Below are positions 1 to 8,490 of a stretch of 64,000 nt of DNA, piece by piece. The notes beneath the pieces were generated by a model, which worked only from the letters and a program-made list of their open reading frames with translations, was not told where the DNA came from and searched no databases. Each line of letters starts with the position of its first letter. Position 1 is the first letter of the stretch. The DNA comes from Methanomassiliicoccus sp. UBA386 (lineage in GTDB: Archaea; Thermoplasmatota; Thermoplasmata; Methanomassiliicoccales; Methanomassiliicoccaceae): contig DAGU01000023.1 in assembly GCA_002498285.1 (NCBI GenBank), positions 19,667 to 83,666 of the forward strand. Reading direction: 5' to 3'. The translations under genes were made by a program, and so were the position numbers.

Positions 1-1883
1 CGCAGGAAGTTTCCGGCCCTTATCAGGCCAGCGCTGATCCCGTCTATGAGCCCGTCTATGATCTTGCGGTCGATGAAGTCTACCACCTTGGCGGCGCCGT
101 AGACCACCTTCAGGCCGATCCAGTCGTACCCCTTGGTGAACCCGTAGCGGGCCAGGAGGACGTTGGAGAGGGTCTTGCCGACGGTCCCGGAGGTGAACCG
201 GGCAGGGTCGATCGCCTTCTTCTTGTACATCATGTACGCCAGCCCAATGCCCAGCACCGCGGCCACGATGGACGCATATGTCAGGACATTGGTGAACACC
301 GCCACCAACAGGTCGACCGGACCTGCCTCATGCGGGAGGAAGTTCTCCAGGCCCGGCACCAGCGTGCTCTCGAAGCCGAACAGGAAGGCAAAGCCAGATC
401 CGAAGGCCAGGATGGCCAGGAGGGCCAGGGGCACCCACATGTTGGCCGGAGCCTCATGAGCATGCTCATAGGCATGCTGGTCCCTGGGCTCACCGGAGAA
501 GGTGAGGAACCATAGGCGGAACATGTAGAACGCCGTCATGAACGCCGTGATCAGCCCGAAGGCATACAGCATGATGAACAGGCTGTTGTACTCTATTCCT
601 GCGAAGGCCGCCTCAAGGACCAGGTCCTTGGACCAGAAGCCGCTGAAGGGCGGTATGCCAGCGATCGACAGACAACCGATCAGCATCACCAGGGAGGTGA
701 TCTTGAGCTTCTTGGAAAGCCCGCCCATGAGCCGCATGTCCTCAGTGTGCACAGCGTGGATGACCGCGCCGGCGGACAGGAACAGCAGCGCCTTGAAGAA
801 GGCGTGGTTCATGAGGTGGAAGGTGCCTGCGGCATAGCCGACGTTGAACTCGGCCTGCTGCGCATAGATGTATCCGCCAGCGCCAAGGGCCAGGAACATG
901 TATCCCAGCTGGCTGATGGTCGAATACGCCAGCACCCTCTTGATGTTGGTGTTGTTGAGCGCCATGGTGGCGGCGAAGATCGCCGTGAAGCCGCCGATGA
1001 AAGCGACGACCAGCATGGTGTCGGGAGTCTCGACCATCACGGGGTACGAGCGGGCCACCAGGTAGACGCCGGCCTTGACCATCGTGGCGGCGTGTATGAG
1101 CGCCGAAACGGTGGTCGGACCCTCCATGGCGTCGGGAAGCCAGTCGTGCAGGGGGAACTGAGCCGACTTACCGACCGCACCGCCGAACAGCATCAGGGTG
1201 CCGAAGGTGAGCAGCTCGTTCCCGCCGACGAAGGCATCAACGTTGTTGAATATGTAAGCGAAGTCGAGGTTTCCCTGGAAACCCACGAACAGCACGAACA
1301 GCCCCACCATGAACATGATGTCGCCGATCCTGGTCACCAGGAAGGCCTTCTTGGCGGCCGAGGCCGCCGAAGGCCGGGTGTTCCAGAAACCGATGAGCAG
1401 GTAGGAGCACAGGCCAACAAGCTCCCAGAAAACGAACATCTGGAGGAAGTTGGAGGCCAGCACCAGTCCCAGCATCACGCTTATGAAGAGGGAGATGACC
1501 GCATAGTAGCGCCGCTTCTTCTCACCCTCCTCGTGCATGTAGCCGAGGGAGTAGATGACGACAAGGGTCGACACGAAGGAGACGACGATGAGCATCAGTG
1601 CGGTCAGGTTGTCGATGTAGATGCCCATGTTGAAGGTGAAGGCGAACTCGCCGCCCTGCACCACAACCCACTCCAGGGACTGTACGAACGGCGTTCCGTC
1701 CCCGGTGGTCAGGGCCTCGAAGGCCACTGCGAGGGATAGGACGAGCGAGATGGCCGCCATTACGATGGCTATCGGGGCACCGCCTTCCCACTTCTTGAAC
1801 AGCCTGTTGCCCAAGAACCCTATCACCACGAAGGCTATCAAGGGAAATATCGGAATCAGCCAGGCATACTCTGCGAATGTCAT
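1..1883 (-). CDS. fpoL: FpoL/NuoL-like proton-translocating subunit (3' end cut by window)
   Basis: Large antiporter-like membrane subunit of the Fpo/complex I family, expected to couple electron transfer to proton pumping. Translation from ATG at 1881-1883 stays open to base 1, giving 627 codons, so only the C-terminus is missing. It begins MTFAEYAWLIPIFPLIAFVV and runs through successive hydrophobic helices, with the conserved stretch FWELVGLCSYLLIGFW and a lysine pair after it (SAAKKAFLVTRIGD), typical of NuoL. A purine-rich GGTGG lies just upstream of the start. It follows fpoK by 2 bp and is the last visible gene of the operon. fpoM and fpoN would be expected to the left of the window. 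Confidence 0.9.
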   Translation of the reverse strand, partial: MTFAEYAWLIPIFPLIAFVVIGFLGNRLFKKWEGGAPIAIVMAAISLVLSLAVAFEALTTGDGTPFVQSLEWVVVQGGEFAFTFNMGIYIDNLTALMLIVVSFVSTLVVIYSLGYMHEEGEKKRRYYAVISLFISVMLGLVLASNFLQMFVFWELVGLCSYLLIGFWNTRPSAASAAKKAFLVTRIGDIMFMVGLFVLFVGFQGNLDFAYIFNNVDAFVGGNELLTFGTLMLFGGAVGKSAQFPLHDWLPDAMEGPTTVSALIHAATMVKAGVYLVARSYPVMVETPDTMLVVAFIGGFTAIFAATMALNNTNIKRVLAYSTISQLGYMFLALGAGGYIYAQQAEFNVGYAAGTFHLMNHAFFKALLFLSAGAVIHAVHTEDMRLMGGLSKKLKITSLVMLIGCLSIAGIPPFSGFWSKDLVLEAAFAGIEYNSLFIMLYAFGLITAFMTAFYMFRLWFLTFSGEPRDQHAYEHAHEAPANMWVPLALLAILAFGSGFAFLFGFESTLVPGLENFLPHEAGPVDLLVAVFTNVLTYASIVAAVLGIGLAYMMYKKKAIDPARFTSGTVGKTLSNVLLARYGFTKGYDWIGLKVVYGAAKVVDFIDRKIIDGLIDGISAGLIRAGNFL

Positions 1884-1885
1884 TC

Positions 1886-2188
1886 TTACCACCTCAGCAG
1901 ATTGATCTCGTCAAGACTGATGGTGTCCCTGGTCTTGTACAAGTTCATTATGATGGCCAGACCAACCGCTACCTCCGCCGCCGCTATGGCTATCGCGATC
2001 AGAGCGAAGACCGCTCCGTTAAGGTTGCCATAGTACGTCGAGAAGGTCACGAAGTTGATGTTGGCCGCGTTCAGCATGAGCTCGACGCTCATCAGGACCA
2101 CTATGGCGTTCCTCTTGGACAGTACGCCTAGCACTCCGATGACGAAGAGAATGCCCGATAGGGCAAGGAAGTACTCTATCGGTATCAT
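1886..2188 (-). CDS. fpoK: FpoK/NuoK-like membrane subunit
   Basis: Small 100-residue subunit of the Fpo/complex I membrane arm with three predicted helices. The buried glutamate typical of NuoK is visible in VLMSVELMLNAANINFV, and the second helix carries another acidic residue (AAAEVAVGLAI). Length is normal for the family. Its ATG overlaps the TGA of the upstream fpoJ C-terminal gene by 4 bp, so the two are probably translationally coupled. Confidence 0.92.
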   Translation of the reverse strand: MIPIEYFLALSGILFVIGVLGVLSKRNAIVVLMSVELMLNAANINFVTFSTYYGNLNGAVFALIAIAIAAAEVAVGLAIIMNLYKTRDTISLDEINLLRW

Positions 2189-2418
2189 CTTTCTTCCTCC
2201 TCCTGGGCGATGAACACGCCCCCAAGCAGGGAAACGAACAGCACGATGCCGACCATTGCGACGACGATGCCATAGGTATCGAAGAGGGTGACGCCCAGCT
2301 CCTCGTTGTCAGTGTCTGCAGGCTCTCCCGCCGGCCACTGGGTCGCGAGGACCGAACCGACCACTACCACGAAGAACAGCAGTGCCGTGACAGCGATGAA
2401 CGTCTTGCGCTTATTCAT
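2185..2418 (-). CDS. fpoJ: FpoJ C-terminal part (split NuoJ)
   Basis: A 77-residue membrane protein with an N-terminal helix, a short acidic soluble loop (PADTDNEELG) and a second helix containing YGIVVAMVGIVLFVSLLGGV. The latter matches the C-terminal helix region of NuoJ. Together with the 94-residue gene before it, this makes up the length of one NuoJ. A split fpoJ is known in methanogen fpo operons, so this is probably natural architecture and not a frameshift. Its ATG lies 8 bp inside the end of the first half. Confidence 0.8.
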   Translation of the reverse strand: MNKRKTFIAVTALLFFVVVVGSVLATQWPAGEPADTDNEELGVTLFDTYGIVVAMVGIVLFVSLLGGVFIAQEEEER

Positions 2419-2695
2419 GGCGATCGCCTCCCAGCAGGCGGCGCTTGGTTAGCATGATACCGAACAGCATCAGCACCGAAACCGCTCCCACATAGACCAA
2501 GATCTGTATGATGCCCAGATACTCGGAGCCGAGCAGGACGTAGGTCGCTCCCACGCCCACGAACACCATTGTGAGCCACATGACGCTTCGCACGATCTCC
2601 TTGCTCCATACGACGGCGAGCGCGCCGATGATCATGATGGCCGCTAGGATCAGGAAGACCGCGACATCCCATTCAATGGACCAAACTACGGCCAT
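2411..2695 (-). CDS. fpoJ: FpoJ N-terminal part (split NuoJ)
   Basis: A 94-residue membrane protein matching the first three helices of NuoJ. The hallmark is SEYLGIIQILVYVGAVSVLMLFGIML, here abbreviated by its core GIIQILVYVGAVSVLMLF. The start at 2695 (MAVVWSIEWD) was chosen because its ATG shares a base with the fpoI stop (TAATG). A longer in-frame extension would run backward through fpoI and lacks family similarity. It is coupled to the second half by an 8-bp overlap. Confidence 0.85.
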   Translation of the reverse strand: MAVVWSIEWDVAVFLILAAIMIIGALAVVWSKEIVRSVMWLTMVFVGVGATYVLLGSEYLGIIQILVYVGAVSVLMLFGIMLTKRRLLGGDRHE

Positions 2696-3447
2696 TACAG
2701 CACCTCCTTCATGGTCAGGGCATCCTTGGGACATACCTCGACGCAGGTCTCGCAGGAGACGCACTTCTCAGCGTCGAAGACCGGCCTCTTGATGGGCCTG
2801 CCCTTCTCATTGACCCCCACCTCAACCATCTTGACGGCATCCACGGGGCAGTCCTTGGCGCACCTGGAACAGCTGATGCACTTCTTGTCCTCCAGCAGCG
2901 GGAGGTCCTTGTGCTCGGTCCTGCGACGGGGCGCAACGCCCTTGTCCAATTCGGAGGGAAGCACCTCATTGATGTGAACCTCCAGACCGGGCCTCGACTC
3001 ATACTGGAGCTTGTAGGGGTCGAATATGGCGTCCTCCCGATTGTAAGTTGCAAGCTCATAGTCGTGAGTGACGATCATGGCGTCGGTGGGGCAGTACTCG
3101 GCGCAGTAGCCGCACATCATGCACCTGCCGACGTTGACGCGGGGGCGCTTGACCTTCTTTACCTCCTCCCCCTCGACCTTCTTCAGGTCATCGACCTCGA
3201 CCAGATCGATGCACCGGGTCGGGCATACGCGCATGCAGATGCCGCACCCGATGCACTTGTCGAATACGAGCCCTGGGCGCGCCCTGAACGCATCGGGCAG
3301 GGCCATCTTCTCCCAGGGATACAATATAGTCTGGGGACGGTTCACCACGGCTTTGAGGAACTGCTTCATGGTGATGTACATCGGTTTCACGATGAAACCG
3401 GTGAGACCCAGCTCCTTCTCCTTTCTAGATGTTTCCTTGTTAGCCAT
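2695..3447 (-). CDS. fpoI: FpoI-like ferredoxin subunit with four [4Fe-4S] motifs
   Basis: Peripheral-arm iron-sulfur subunit that wires electrons toward FpoB. The N-terminal half has the two CxxCxxCxxxCP motifs normal for NuoI/FpoI, at residues about 65-75 (CIGCGICMRVCP) and 109-119 (CMMCGYCAEYCP). Unusually, a C-terminal half of about 90 residues adds two more complete motifs, near 190-200 (CISCSRCAKDCP) and 229-239 (CVSCETCVEVCP). That makes 16 ligand cysteines in 250 residues, against roughly 150 residues and 8 cysteines in ordinary FpoI. The extra domain may be a docking site for ferredoxin or another donor (inference). The start overlaps the fpoH stop. Confidence 0.9.
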   Translation of the reverse strand: MANKETSRKEKELGLTGFIVKPMYITMKQFLKAVVNRPQTILYPWEKMALPDAFRARPGLVFDKCIGCGICMRVCPTRCIDLVEVDDLKKVEGEEVKKVKRPRVNVGRCMMCGYCAEYCPTDAMIVTHDYELATYNREDAIFDPYKLQYESRPGLEVHINEVLPSELDKGVAPRRRTEHKDLPLLEDKKCISCSRCAKDCPVDAVKMVEVGVNEKGRPIKRPVFDAEKCVSCETCVEVCPKDALTMKEVL

Positions 3448-4544
3448 TAGAACATCTCCATCGTCTTGAAGAGGACCGCGATGAAGAGGTTGATAGCCGC
3501 CAGCGGAAGCAGTCTCTTCCAGCAGATGTTAAGGATCTGATCGGTCCTGACGCGGGGCAGGGCGGCCCTGGCCCAAATGAATATCGAGAACACCAGTAGC
3601 AGCTTGAGCAGGAACCACAGCCCCTCGGGAATGAAGCCAAAGGTGGGGCCGTCCCATCCGCCGAGGAACAGCAGGGCGATCAGAGAGCTGCCCACAAAGG
3701 CGCGGGCATATTCGGACATCATGATCAGACCGAATCTCATGCCGCCATATTCGGTACCCCATCCTTCCACAAGCTCAGCCTCGGCCTCGGGAAGGTCGAA
3801 GGGGACCCTTTCCACCTCAGCGATCATGGATATGATGAACACCAGGAATCCGATGATCAGCGGGATGACCAACCACATGTTCTCCTGCTGATAGGCCACG
3901 ATGTCCATGAGGCTCAGGCTGCCAGTGAGGACGACCACGCTCACCACGGACAGAAGCAGAGGCACCTCATAGGCGCACGTCTGTGCGGCCGCACGCATGC
4001 CTCCGATAAGAGTATACTTGTTGTTCGACGCCCACCCTCCCAGCAGCACCGCGAACGGGATCACCCCGAACATGGCCAGGGTGAGGATGACGCTGAGGTC
4101 GGAATCGGACATGTAGAAGCCCTGGCTGTACGGTATGGTCACGAACATGGCCATGGACACACCGATGATTAGGATGGGTGCCAGAGGGTAGATCAGACGG
4201 TCCGCGGCATCCGGTACGATGTACTCCTTGACCAGGACCTTGAACGCATCGGCGAAGTTCTGGAACAGGCCGAACGGACCCACCTGGGTACCGACACGGT
4301 CCATGAACCTGCCGAGCATCTTTCGCTCCTGCCATATGAGCGTGATCGCTACTAACATGCCCACTATCAATATGATGAGCGCCACCACCAGGATGGTGAC
4401 GATGTGCAATACGCTAGGGCTTCCCAGCCAATCCGCCAACCCATGCAGATGGAGCCAGTTCAGGATTGTCCCGACTATGTCCACCATAAGCCAATGGACC
4501 AGGCCGCCCACTAATCCCCAAAGATCTAGATACATGGTGATCAC
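3447..4544 (-). CDS. fpoH: FpoH/NuoH-like membrane subunit
   Basis: Complex I family subunit at the junction of the membrane and peripheral arms, lining the quinone/methanophenazine-type site. At 365 residues it is slightly longer than typical NuoH, mainly through an N-terminal amphipathic stretch. Family motifs are visible: IWQERKMLGRFMDRVGTQVG, VERVPFDLPEAEAELVEGW and the terminal arginine-rich ARAALPRVRTDQIL. It overlaps fpoD by 4 bp (ATGA) and fpoI by one codon, so the operon is tightly packed. Confidence 0.93.
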   Translation of the reverse strand: MITMYLDLWGLVGGLVHWLMVDIVGTILNWLHLHGLADWLGSPSVLHIVTILVVALIILIVGMLVAITLIWQERKMLGRFMDRVGTQVGPFGLFQNFADAFKVLVKEYIVPDAADRLIYPLAPILIIGVSMAMFVTIPYSQGFYMSDSDLSVILTLAMFGVIPFAVLLGGWASNNKYTLIGGMRAAAQTCAYEVPLLLSVVSVVVLTGSLSLMDIVAYQQENMWLVIPLIIGFLVFIISMIAEVERVPFDLPEAEAELVEGWGTEYGGMRFGLIMMSEYARAFVGSSLIALLFLGGWDGPTFGFIPEGLWFLLKLLLVFSIFIWARAALPRVRTDQILNICWKRLLPLAAINLFIAVLFKTMEMF

Positions 4545-5626
4545 CGATCCGTTTCGCCCATGCAGACATCAAGCATTCCCAGGATCGAAGGGACATCGGC
4601 GATCTTTGAGCCATTGACGAGCTTGTCAGATGCCGACAGTATCACGAACAGGGGGCTTCTGACCGACAGCCGGTATGGCTTTTCGGTGCCGTCCCCCACC
4701 AAATACATGAGGCTTTCTCCCCTTGGGTCCTCCATCCTCGCCATCGCCGTTCCGACCGGCGCCGTACGGGGCTGTTTGACCCTTATAGGCCCCGACTTCG
4801 GCATCTTCTTCAGAATGTCCCGGACGATGTTGACCGATTCCCTCATCTCCATCATGCGTACGCGGTAACGGGCCCAGGTATCGCAAGCATCGTGAGTGCA
4901 CATGTGCCAGTCAAGCTCGTCGTAGATCTCATAGGGATCGTTGTGACGGATATCTTGCTTCACGCCGGCCGCCCTGAGGACGGGGCCGGTAATGCCCGCA
5001 TTGATGGTGTCCTTGGGCGACATATATCCAAGGCCCTCCATCCTCATGCGGAAGAGCTTGCTCTGGTCGACCATCAGGTCGTACTCATCAAGACGCTTAT
5101 CGAAGTAGTTCAGGGTCCTCTCCAGGTCCCTCACCCAGTTGGGCGGGGAATCGTTGCGAACGCCACCGATGCGACAGAAGTTGTAGGTCATCCTGGCCCC
5201 GCACAAGGCGGTGAACAAATCCAGGAACAGCTCCCTGTCCCTGGTGGCGTAAAGGAACATGGTCAGGTTGCCGAGGTCGGTTCCGATGGCGGCCAGCCAC
5301 ATGAGGTGGTTTCCGATCCTCTGGAGCTCGTCGGACATGGCCCGGATGTATTTGGCCTTCTCCGGCACCTCGATGCCCATGAGCTTCTCCACGGTCATGC
5401 AGTACACATGGGTCCACGTGAACGAGGAGCCGTAGCAAAGCCGGTCGGCCATGGGGATGATCTGCATGTATCTTCGGTTCTCGACCATCTTCTCCCAGCC
5501 GCGGTGCAGGTAGCCGATGACTGGCTCAGAGTCCACGATGGTCTCGCCATCGACCTTGATCCTCATGTTCCATAACCCGTGGGTCATGGGGTGCTGAGGA
5601 CCCATGTTAATCCACATCTCTGCCAT
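4541..5626 (-). CDS. fpoD: FpoD/NuoD-like 49-kDa subunit
   Basis: Peripheral-arm subunit related to the large subunit of NiFe hydrogenases; it contributes to the electron-acceptor site. The 361-residue product starts MAEMWINMGPQHPMTHGLWN. It includes the family signatures GYLHRGWEKM, the NHLMWLAAIGTDLGN helix and the C-terminal DVPSILGMLDVCMGETDR. NiFe-hydrogenase cysteine ligands are absent, as expected for a complex I relative. It ends 4 bp inside fpoH and starts 1 bp after the end of fpoC. Confidence 0.94.
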   Translation of the reverse strand: MAEMWINMGPQHPMTHGLWNMRIKVDGETIVDSEPVIGYLHRGWEKMVENRRYMQIIPMADRLCYGSSFTWTHVYCMTVEKLMGIEVPEKAKYIRAMSDELQRIGNHLMWLAAIGTDLGNLTMFLYATRDRELFLDLFTALCGARMTYNFCRIGGVRNDSPPNWVRDLERTLNYFDKRLDEYDLMVDQSKLFRMRMEGLGYMSPKDTINAGITGPVLRAAGVKQDIRHNDPYEIYDELDWHMCTHDACDTWARYRVRMMEMRESVNIVRDILKKMPKSGPIRVKQPRTAPVGTAMARMEDPRGESLMYLVGDGTEKPYRLSVRSPLFVILSASDKLVNGSKIADVPSILGMLDVCMGETDR

Positions 5627-5627
5627 C

Positions 5628-6089
5628 TTAACGCCCTCCTTCGGGGCAGTCCTTCCTCATCGGGAAGAACTTGTAATCCTCTGGAAGTAGGAGCCTTCTC
5701 AGGTCCGGGTGACCCTTGAAGATGATGCCGAACATGTCGAAGGTCTCCCTCTCATGCCAGTTGGCCCCGCCCCACAGCGGGGTCACAGAGTCGACCTCGG
5801 GCTCATCATGAGGCAGGTCGACCACGATCTCGACTGTGATGTTGTTCGTATATGACGTTATATGATACACCGTCTGGAACTTGTCACAATAGTCCACGCC
5901 GCTCACCAGGCTGCAGTGATCAAATCCAAGCCCGTCCTTTAGGAGCTTGCACAGCTCGAACAGGACCGACCTGTCAGCGGTCATGTAAAGACGGCGGGTC
6001 TCCATCCTGGCATCGTCGAAGACGACGGCAGGGAAGGCTTTTGCGACCTTGTCCTTGACCTGCTCTACGGAATAAGTAATGTTTTCCAC
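5628..6089 (-). CDS. fpoC: FpoC/NuoC-like subunit
   Basis: Small 153-residue peripheral-arm subunit (30-kDa family). Diagnostic features are the WGGANWHERETFDMFGIIFK region and the C-terminal LPEDYKFFPMRKDCPEGGR, corresponding to the family signature ExxxxDxFGxxFxGHPxxRRLL. It lies between fpoB and fpoD in the usual complex I order, with 9 bp to fpoB. Confidence 0.92.
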   Translation of the reverse strand: MENITYSVEQVKDKVAKAFPAVVFDDARMETRRLYMTADRSVLFELCKLLKDGLGFDHCSLVSGVDYCDKFQTVYHITSYTNNITVEIVVDLPHDEPEVDSVTPLWGGANWHERETFDMFGIIFKGHPDLRRLLLPEDYKFFPMRKDCPEGGR

Positions 6090-6098
6090 TTTCCCACC

Positions 6099-6662
6099 TC
6101 AGTCCTGCAGGAACTCGCCAACCTTGGAGTCCTTCATCTTCTGGTGCAGTTTCAGGAAGCCGTCGATCATGGCCTCCGGACGGGGCGGGCAGCCGGGAAT
6201 GTAAATGTCCACGGGAATGAATGTGTCGACGCCCTGCACCACGTTGTAGGAGTCATACCAGGGGCCACCGGTCATTGCGCATTCGCCCATGGCAACGACC
6301 CACTTGGGATCGGGCATCTCCTCGTACAGTCGACGCAGGGATGGCCGCAGCTTCTTGGTCACCCATCCATTTACTAGGAGCACATCGCACTGACGGGGAG
6401 AGGAACGGAAGACCATCCCCAGCCTCTCATTGTCAAAGCGGGGGCCAGAGCACGCCGCCATCTCCAGAGCACAGCAGGCGATACCGAAGTGGAGCGGGTA
6501 GATCGAGTTCCGTACCCCATAGTTAAGGAATGGCTGGGCTACTTTGTCGACCGCCTTCTTCACACCAGACGCCTTGGTCAGCTCGCGGATCATGCCCTTG
6601 GACCAATCCTTGAACTCCTTTGCCGTCATGGCGATCGCGTAAGGCTGTAAGCTTAGATCCAT
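6099..6662 (-). CDS. fpoB: FpoB/NuoB-like subunit carrying cluster N2
   Basis: Carries the terminal [4Fe-4S] cluster that reduces the membrane electron acceptor. All four ligand positions are visible: the tandem pair in HFGIACCALEM, the cysteine of MGECAMTGGPWYDSY and that of YIPGCPPRPEAM. At 187 residues it has a somewhat long N-terminal extension (MDLSLQPYAIAMTAKEFK). An internal ATG at residue 12 is an alternative start. The annotated start overlaps fpoA by 10 bp. Confidence 0.94.
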   Translation of the reverse strand: MDLSLQPYAIAMTAKEFKDWSKGMIRELTKASGVKKAVDKVAQPFLNYGVRNSIYPLHFGIACCALEMAACSGPRFDNERLGMVFRSSPRQCDVLLVNGWVTKKLRPSLRRLYEEMPDPKWVVAMGECAMTGGPWYDSYNVVQGVDTFIPVDIYIPGCPPRPEAMIDGFLKLHQKMKDSKVGEFLQD

Positions 6663-7012
6663 ATCTTATCCTCCTTCTTCAGGGCATAGAAGGCCCCGAC
6701 CAACATGAGAGCGAAGAATGCCAGCATGATGATCTTTGATTCGTCGGCGAGAAGGTTGAAATTGAGAGCCCAGATCAAAAGGAAAACGGCAATGACGTCA
6801 AATACTACAAAAATAATGGCGTACATATAGAATTGGAAGTGGAATTGGACCTGTGCCTCTCCGATCGGAACCTCGCCGCACTCGTAGGTCTCCCCCTTCA
6901 ACGCCGTATGCTTGGTAGGCCTGAAAAGATCGTTCATCCAGAACGCGATGACGGGGATCGCAAGTGCAATCACGATGTAGATTGCTATTGGCAAGTAGGT
7001 GTCCAAGAGCAT
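6653..7012 (-). CDS. fpoA: FpoA/NuoA-like membrane subunit
   Basis: First gene of the fpo operon, a 119-residue three-helix subunit. The family signature is the segment GETYECGEVPIGEAQVQFHF followed by the helix YAIIFVVFDVIAVFLLIWAL. A TATA element is centred about 26 bp before the ATG and there is no Shine-Dalgarno sequence, so the operon transcript is probably leaderless. No fpoF-type F420 dehydrogenase gene precedes it. Confidence 0.92.
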   Translation of the reverse strand: MLLDTYLPIAIYIVIALAIPVIAFWMNDLFRPTKHTALKGETYECGEVPIGEAQVQFHFQFYMYAIIFVVFDVIAVFLLIWALNFNLLADESKIIMLAFFALMLVGAFYALKKEDKIWI

Positions 7013-7032
7013 TGCAGGGACAATAGTAGGCC

Positions 7033-7042
7033 TCTATAAATA
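7033..7042 (-). promoter_or_regulatory. TATA box of the fpo operon
   Basis: On the minus strand this reads TATTTATAGA. Its centre is about 26 bp upstream of the fpoA ATG, so transcription should begin at or within a few bases of the start codon. Spacing and composition fit an archaeal TBP site; there is no experimental support. Confidence 0.55.
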
Positions 7043-7680
7043 CGTTCTCTCAATAATAGTTTACTGGCTATCTGGCCAGGGTTGAAAATTGCCTTCTTCT
7101 TGACGAGAAAACGGCTGTCCCGGATCGTTGCCTTGACAGCATTATCAACAACGAAAGGAACGGCAAATCGCCCCGGCGACGGATACAGAGCGAACAACAT
7201 TAATATTCGCCGGGTAGGGAAGGACGAGGAGCGAGGCATGTCGTGAGAAATAACGCATCATCGACGACCTGTTCGAGGATGCGGGAATTTGGCACCCCTG
7301 CTATTTTTTGAAGGAGGGGCATCGGCCGGTGGTGCTCGGCCCGAGCAAGAAGAAAGGACGTTCAAGAAAGCATGGCCATCAACAATGCCGACGTGGCGGT
7401 CGGAGAGGCCAGACCGATCCTTCGATGCTGATATCGTCCCGAGAGGCCATGCGCCCGATAAGATGAGGCTCCGGCCGGGGCTCTCAAGCCGTGAGGGGTC
7501 CCCAGTAGGGGCATGATGGTGCCCCCGTACAATGGCCCCTGCACCCTGGAATGGTCAGGCACCAGGTCCCGGGTCGCCATGATCCGGTTTTACGCATCAA
7601 GAGACCATAGGACAACTGATTTATCAGCACGTGCATTACTGTCGTCGTTCAGCTATAACTTCGTTCCATCTGGTGATATA
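7043..7680. other. Intergenic region between fpoA and proC, no supported gene
   Basis: About 640 bp separate the divergent fpoA and proC genes. The left part (7060-7210) is AT-richer and probably holds upstream promoter elements. The right part (7440-7560) is GC-rich with several short CCCC/GGGG inverted repeats. Short open frames exist on both strands (for example 7289-7516 plus and 7362-7580 minus). Their products have no recognisable family, overlap each other and lack ribosome sites. I see no tRNA or repeat array. Confidence 0.4.
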
Positions 7681-8490
7681 ATGGCTAAGAAGATCGGTTT
7701 CATAGGCGCGGGCAACATGGCAGAGGCACTCATGAAGGGAATTATCAGCTCCGGGGAGGCTACTCCTCCCGATATGATCGCCAGCGAGGTCGTGGCGGCC
7801 CGTCGCGAATATATTACCAAGACATTGGAGATATCGACGGTGCCTGACAACACCACGGTGGCAAAGGAGGCCAAGGTGATCATGCTGGCCGTAAAACCCA
7901 ACGTGATCGCCACGGTACTCGACGAGCTCAAGCCCTTCCTGACGGCCGACCATTTGGTCATCTCCATCGCGGCTGGGGTAAAGATCTCCTTCATCGAGTC
8001 GCACCTGAACTGGGGCGTCAGGGTGATACGCGTCATGCCCAATCAACCCTGCCTCGTGGGTGCCTCCGCCTCCGGCTTCGCCATGGGCAAGTCGGCGCGC
8101 AAGGAGGACCAGGAGCTGGTGCAAAGGATCCTCGACATGGTCGGCGTAGCGTTCCCCATGGAGGAGAAGTTGCTGGATGCGGTCACCGGCCTGAGCGGGA
8201 GCGGCCCCGCCTACGTTTACATGATGATCGAGGCCCTGGCCGACGGCGGAGTGCTGTGCGGCCTGTCCCGCGATGTGGCTGTCACTCTGGCCGCCCAGAC
8301 GGTGTTCGGCGCGGCCAAGACGGTTCTGGAGACCAAGATGCACCCGGCCGCCCTGAAGGACATGGTGGCCTCCCCCGCCGGCACCACCATCGAAGGGATG
8401 AGGGTGCTGGAGGAGGGTTGCCTGCGCGGCGTCATGATCGATGCCGTGGAGGCCGCCACCAAGAAGTCGGTAGAGCTGGGCAGGAGCTGA
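7681..8490 (+). CDS. proC: Pyrroline-5-carboxylate reductase
   Basis: Last step of proline synthesis: NAD(P)H-dependent reduction of pyrroline-5-carboxylate, in the cytoplasm. The 269-residue product starts [20 protein letters not shown], a Rossmann GxGxxA/G nucleotide site. The C-terminal catalytic signature [20 protein letters not shown] and the terminal motif [20 protein letters not shown] are intact. The start at 7681 was preferred over an upstream in-frame start at 7513. The family begins here, GGTGAT precedes it, and the 56 extra codons have no family similarity. Confidence 0.95.
   Translation: MAKKIGFIGAGNMAEALMKGIISSGEATPPDMIASEVVAARREYITKTLEISTVPDNTTVAKEAKVIMLAVKPNVIATVLDELKPFLTADHLVISIAAGVKISFIESHLNWGVRVIRVMPNQPCLVGASASGFAMGKSARKEDQELVQRILDMVGVAFPMEEKLLDAVTGLSGSGPAYVYMMIEALADGGVLCGLSRDVAVTLAAQTVFGAAKTVLETKMHPAALKDMVASPAGTTIEGMRVLEEGCLRGVMIDAVEAATKKSVELGRS

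Noticed and set aside
747..1739. 330-codon plus-strand frame opposite fpoL
   Set aside because: Antisense to a clear NuoL-family gene; product is His/Glu/Asp-rich without any recognisable domain, as expected of a shadow in GC-rich DNA.
2185..2695. Frameshift in fpoJ
   Set aside because: Both halves have their own start and overlap cleanly, and a split fpoJ is known in methanogens, so a natural two-gene arrangement is more likely.
7289..7580. Two short opposed frames in the fpoA-proC gap
   Set aside because: They overlap each other, have no homology signals, and the region contains GC-rich inverted repeats that create open frames by chance.
7513..7680. 56-codon N-terminal extension of proC
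   Set aside because: The ProC family starts at [11 protein letters not shown]; the extension is not conserved and a ribosome site lies before 7681.
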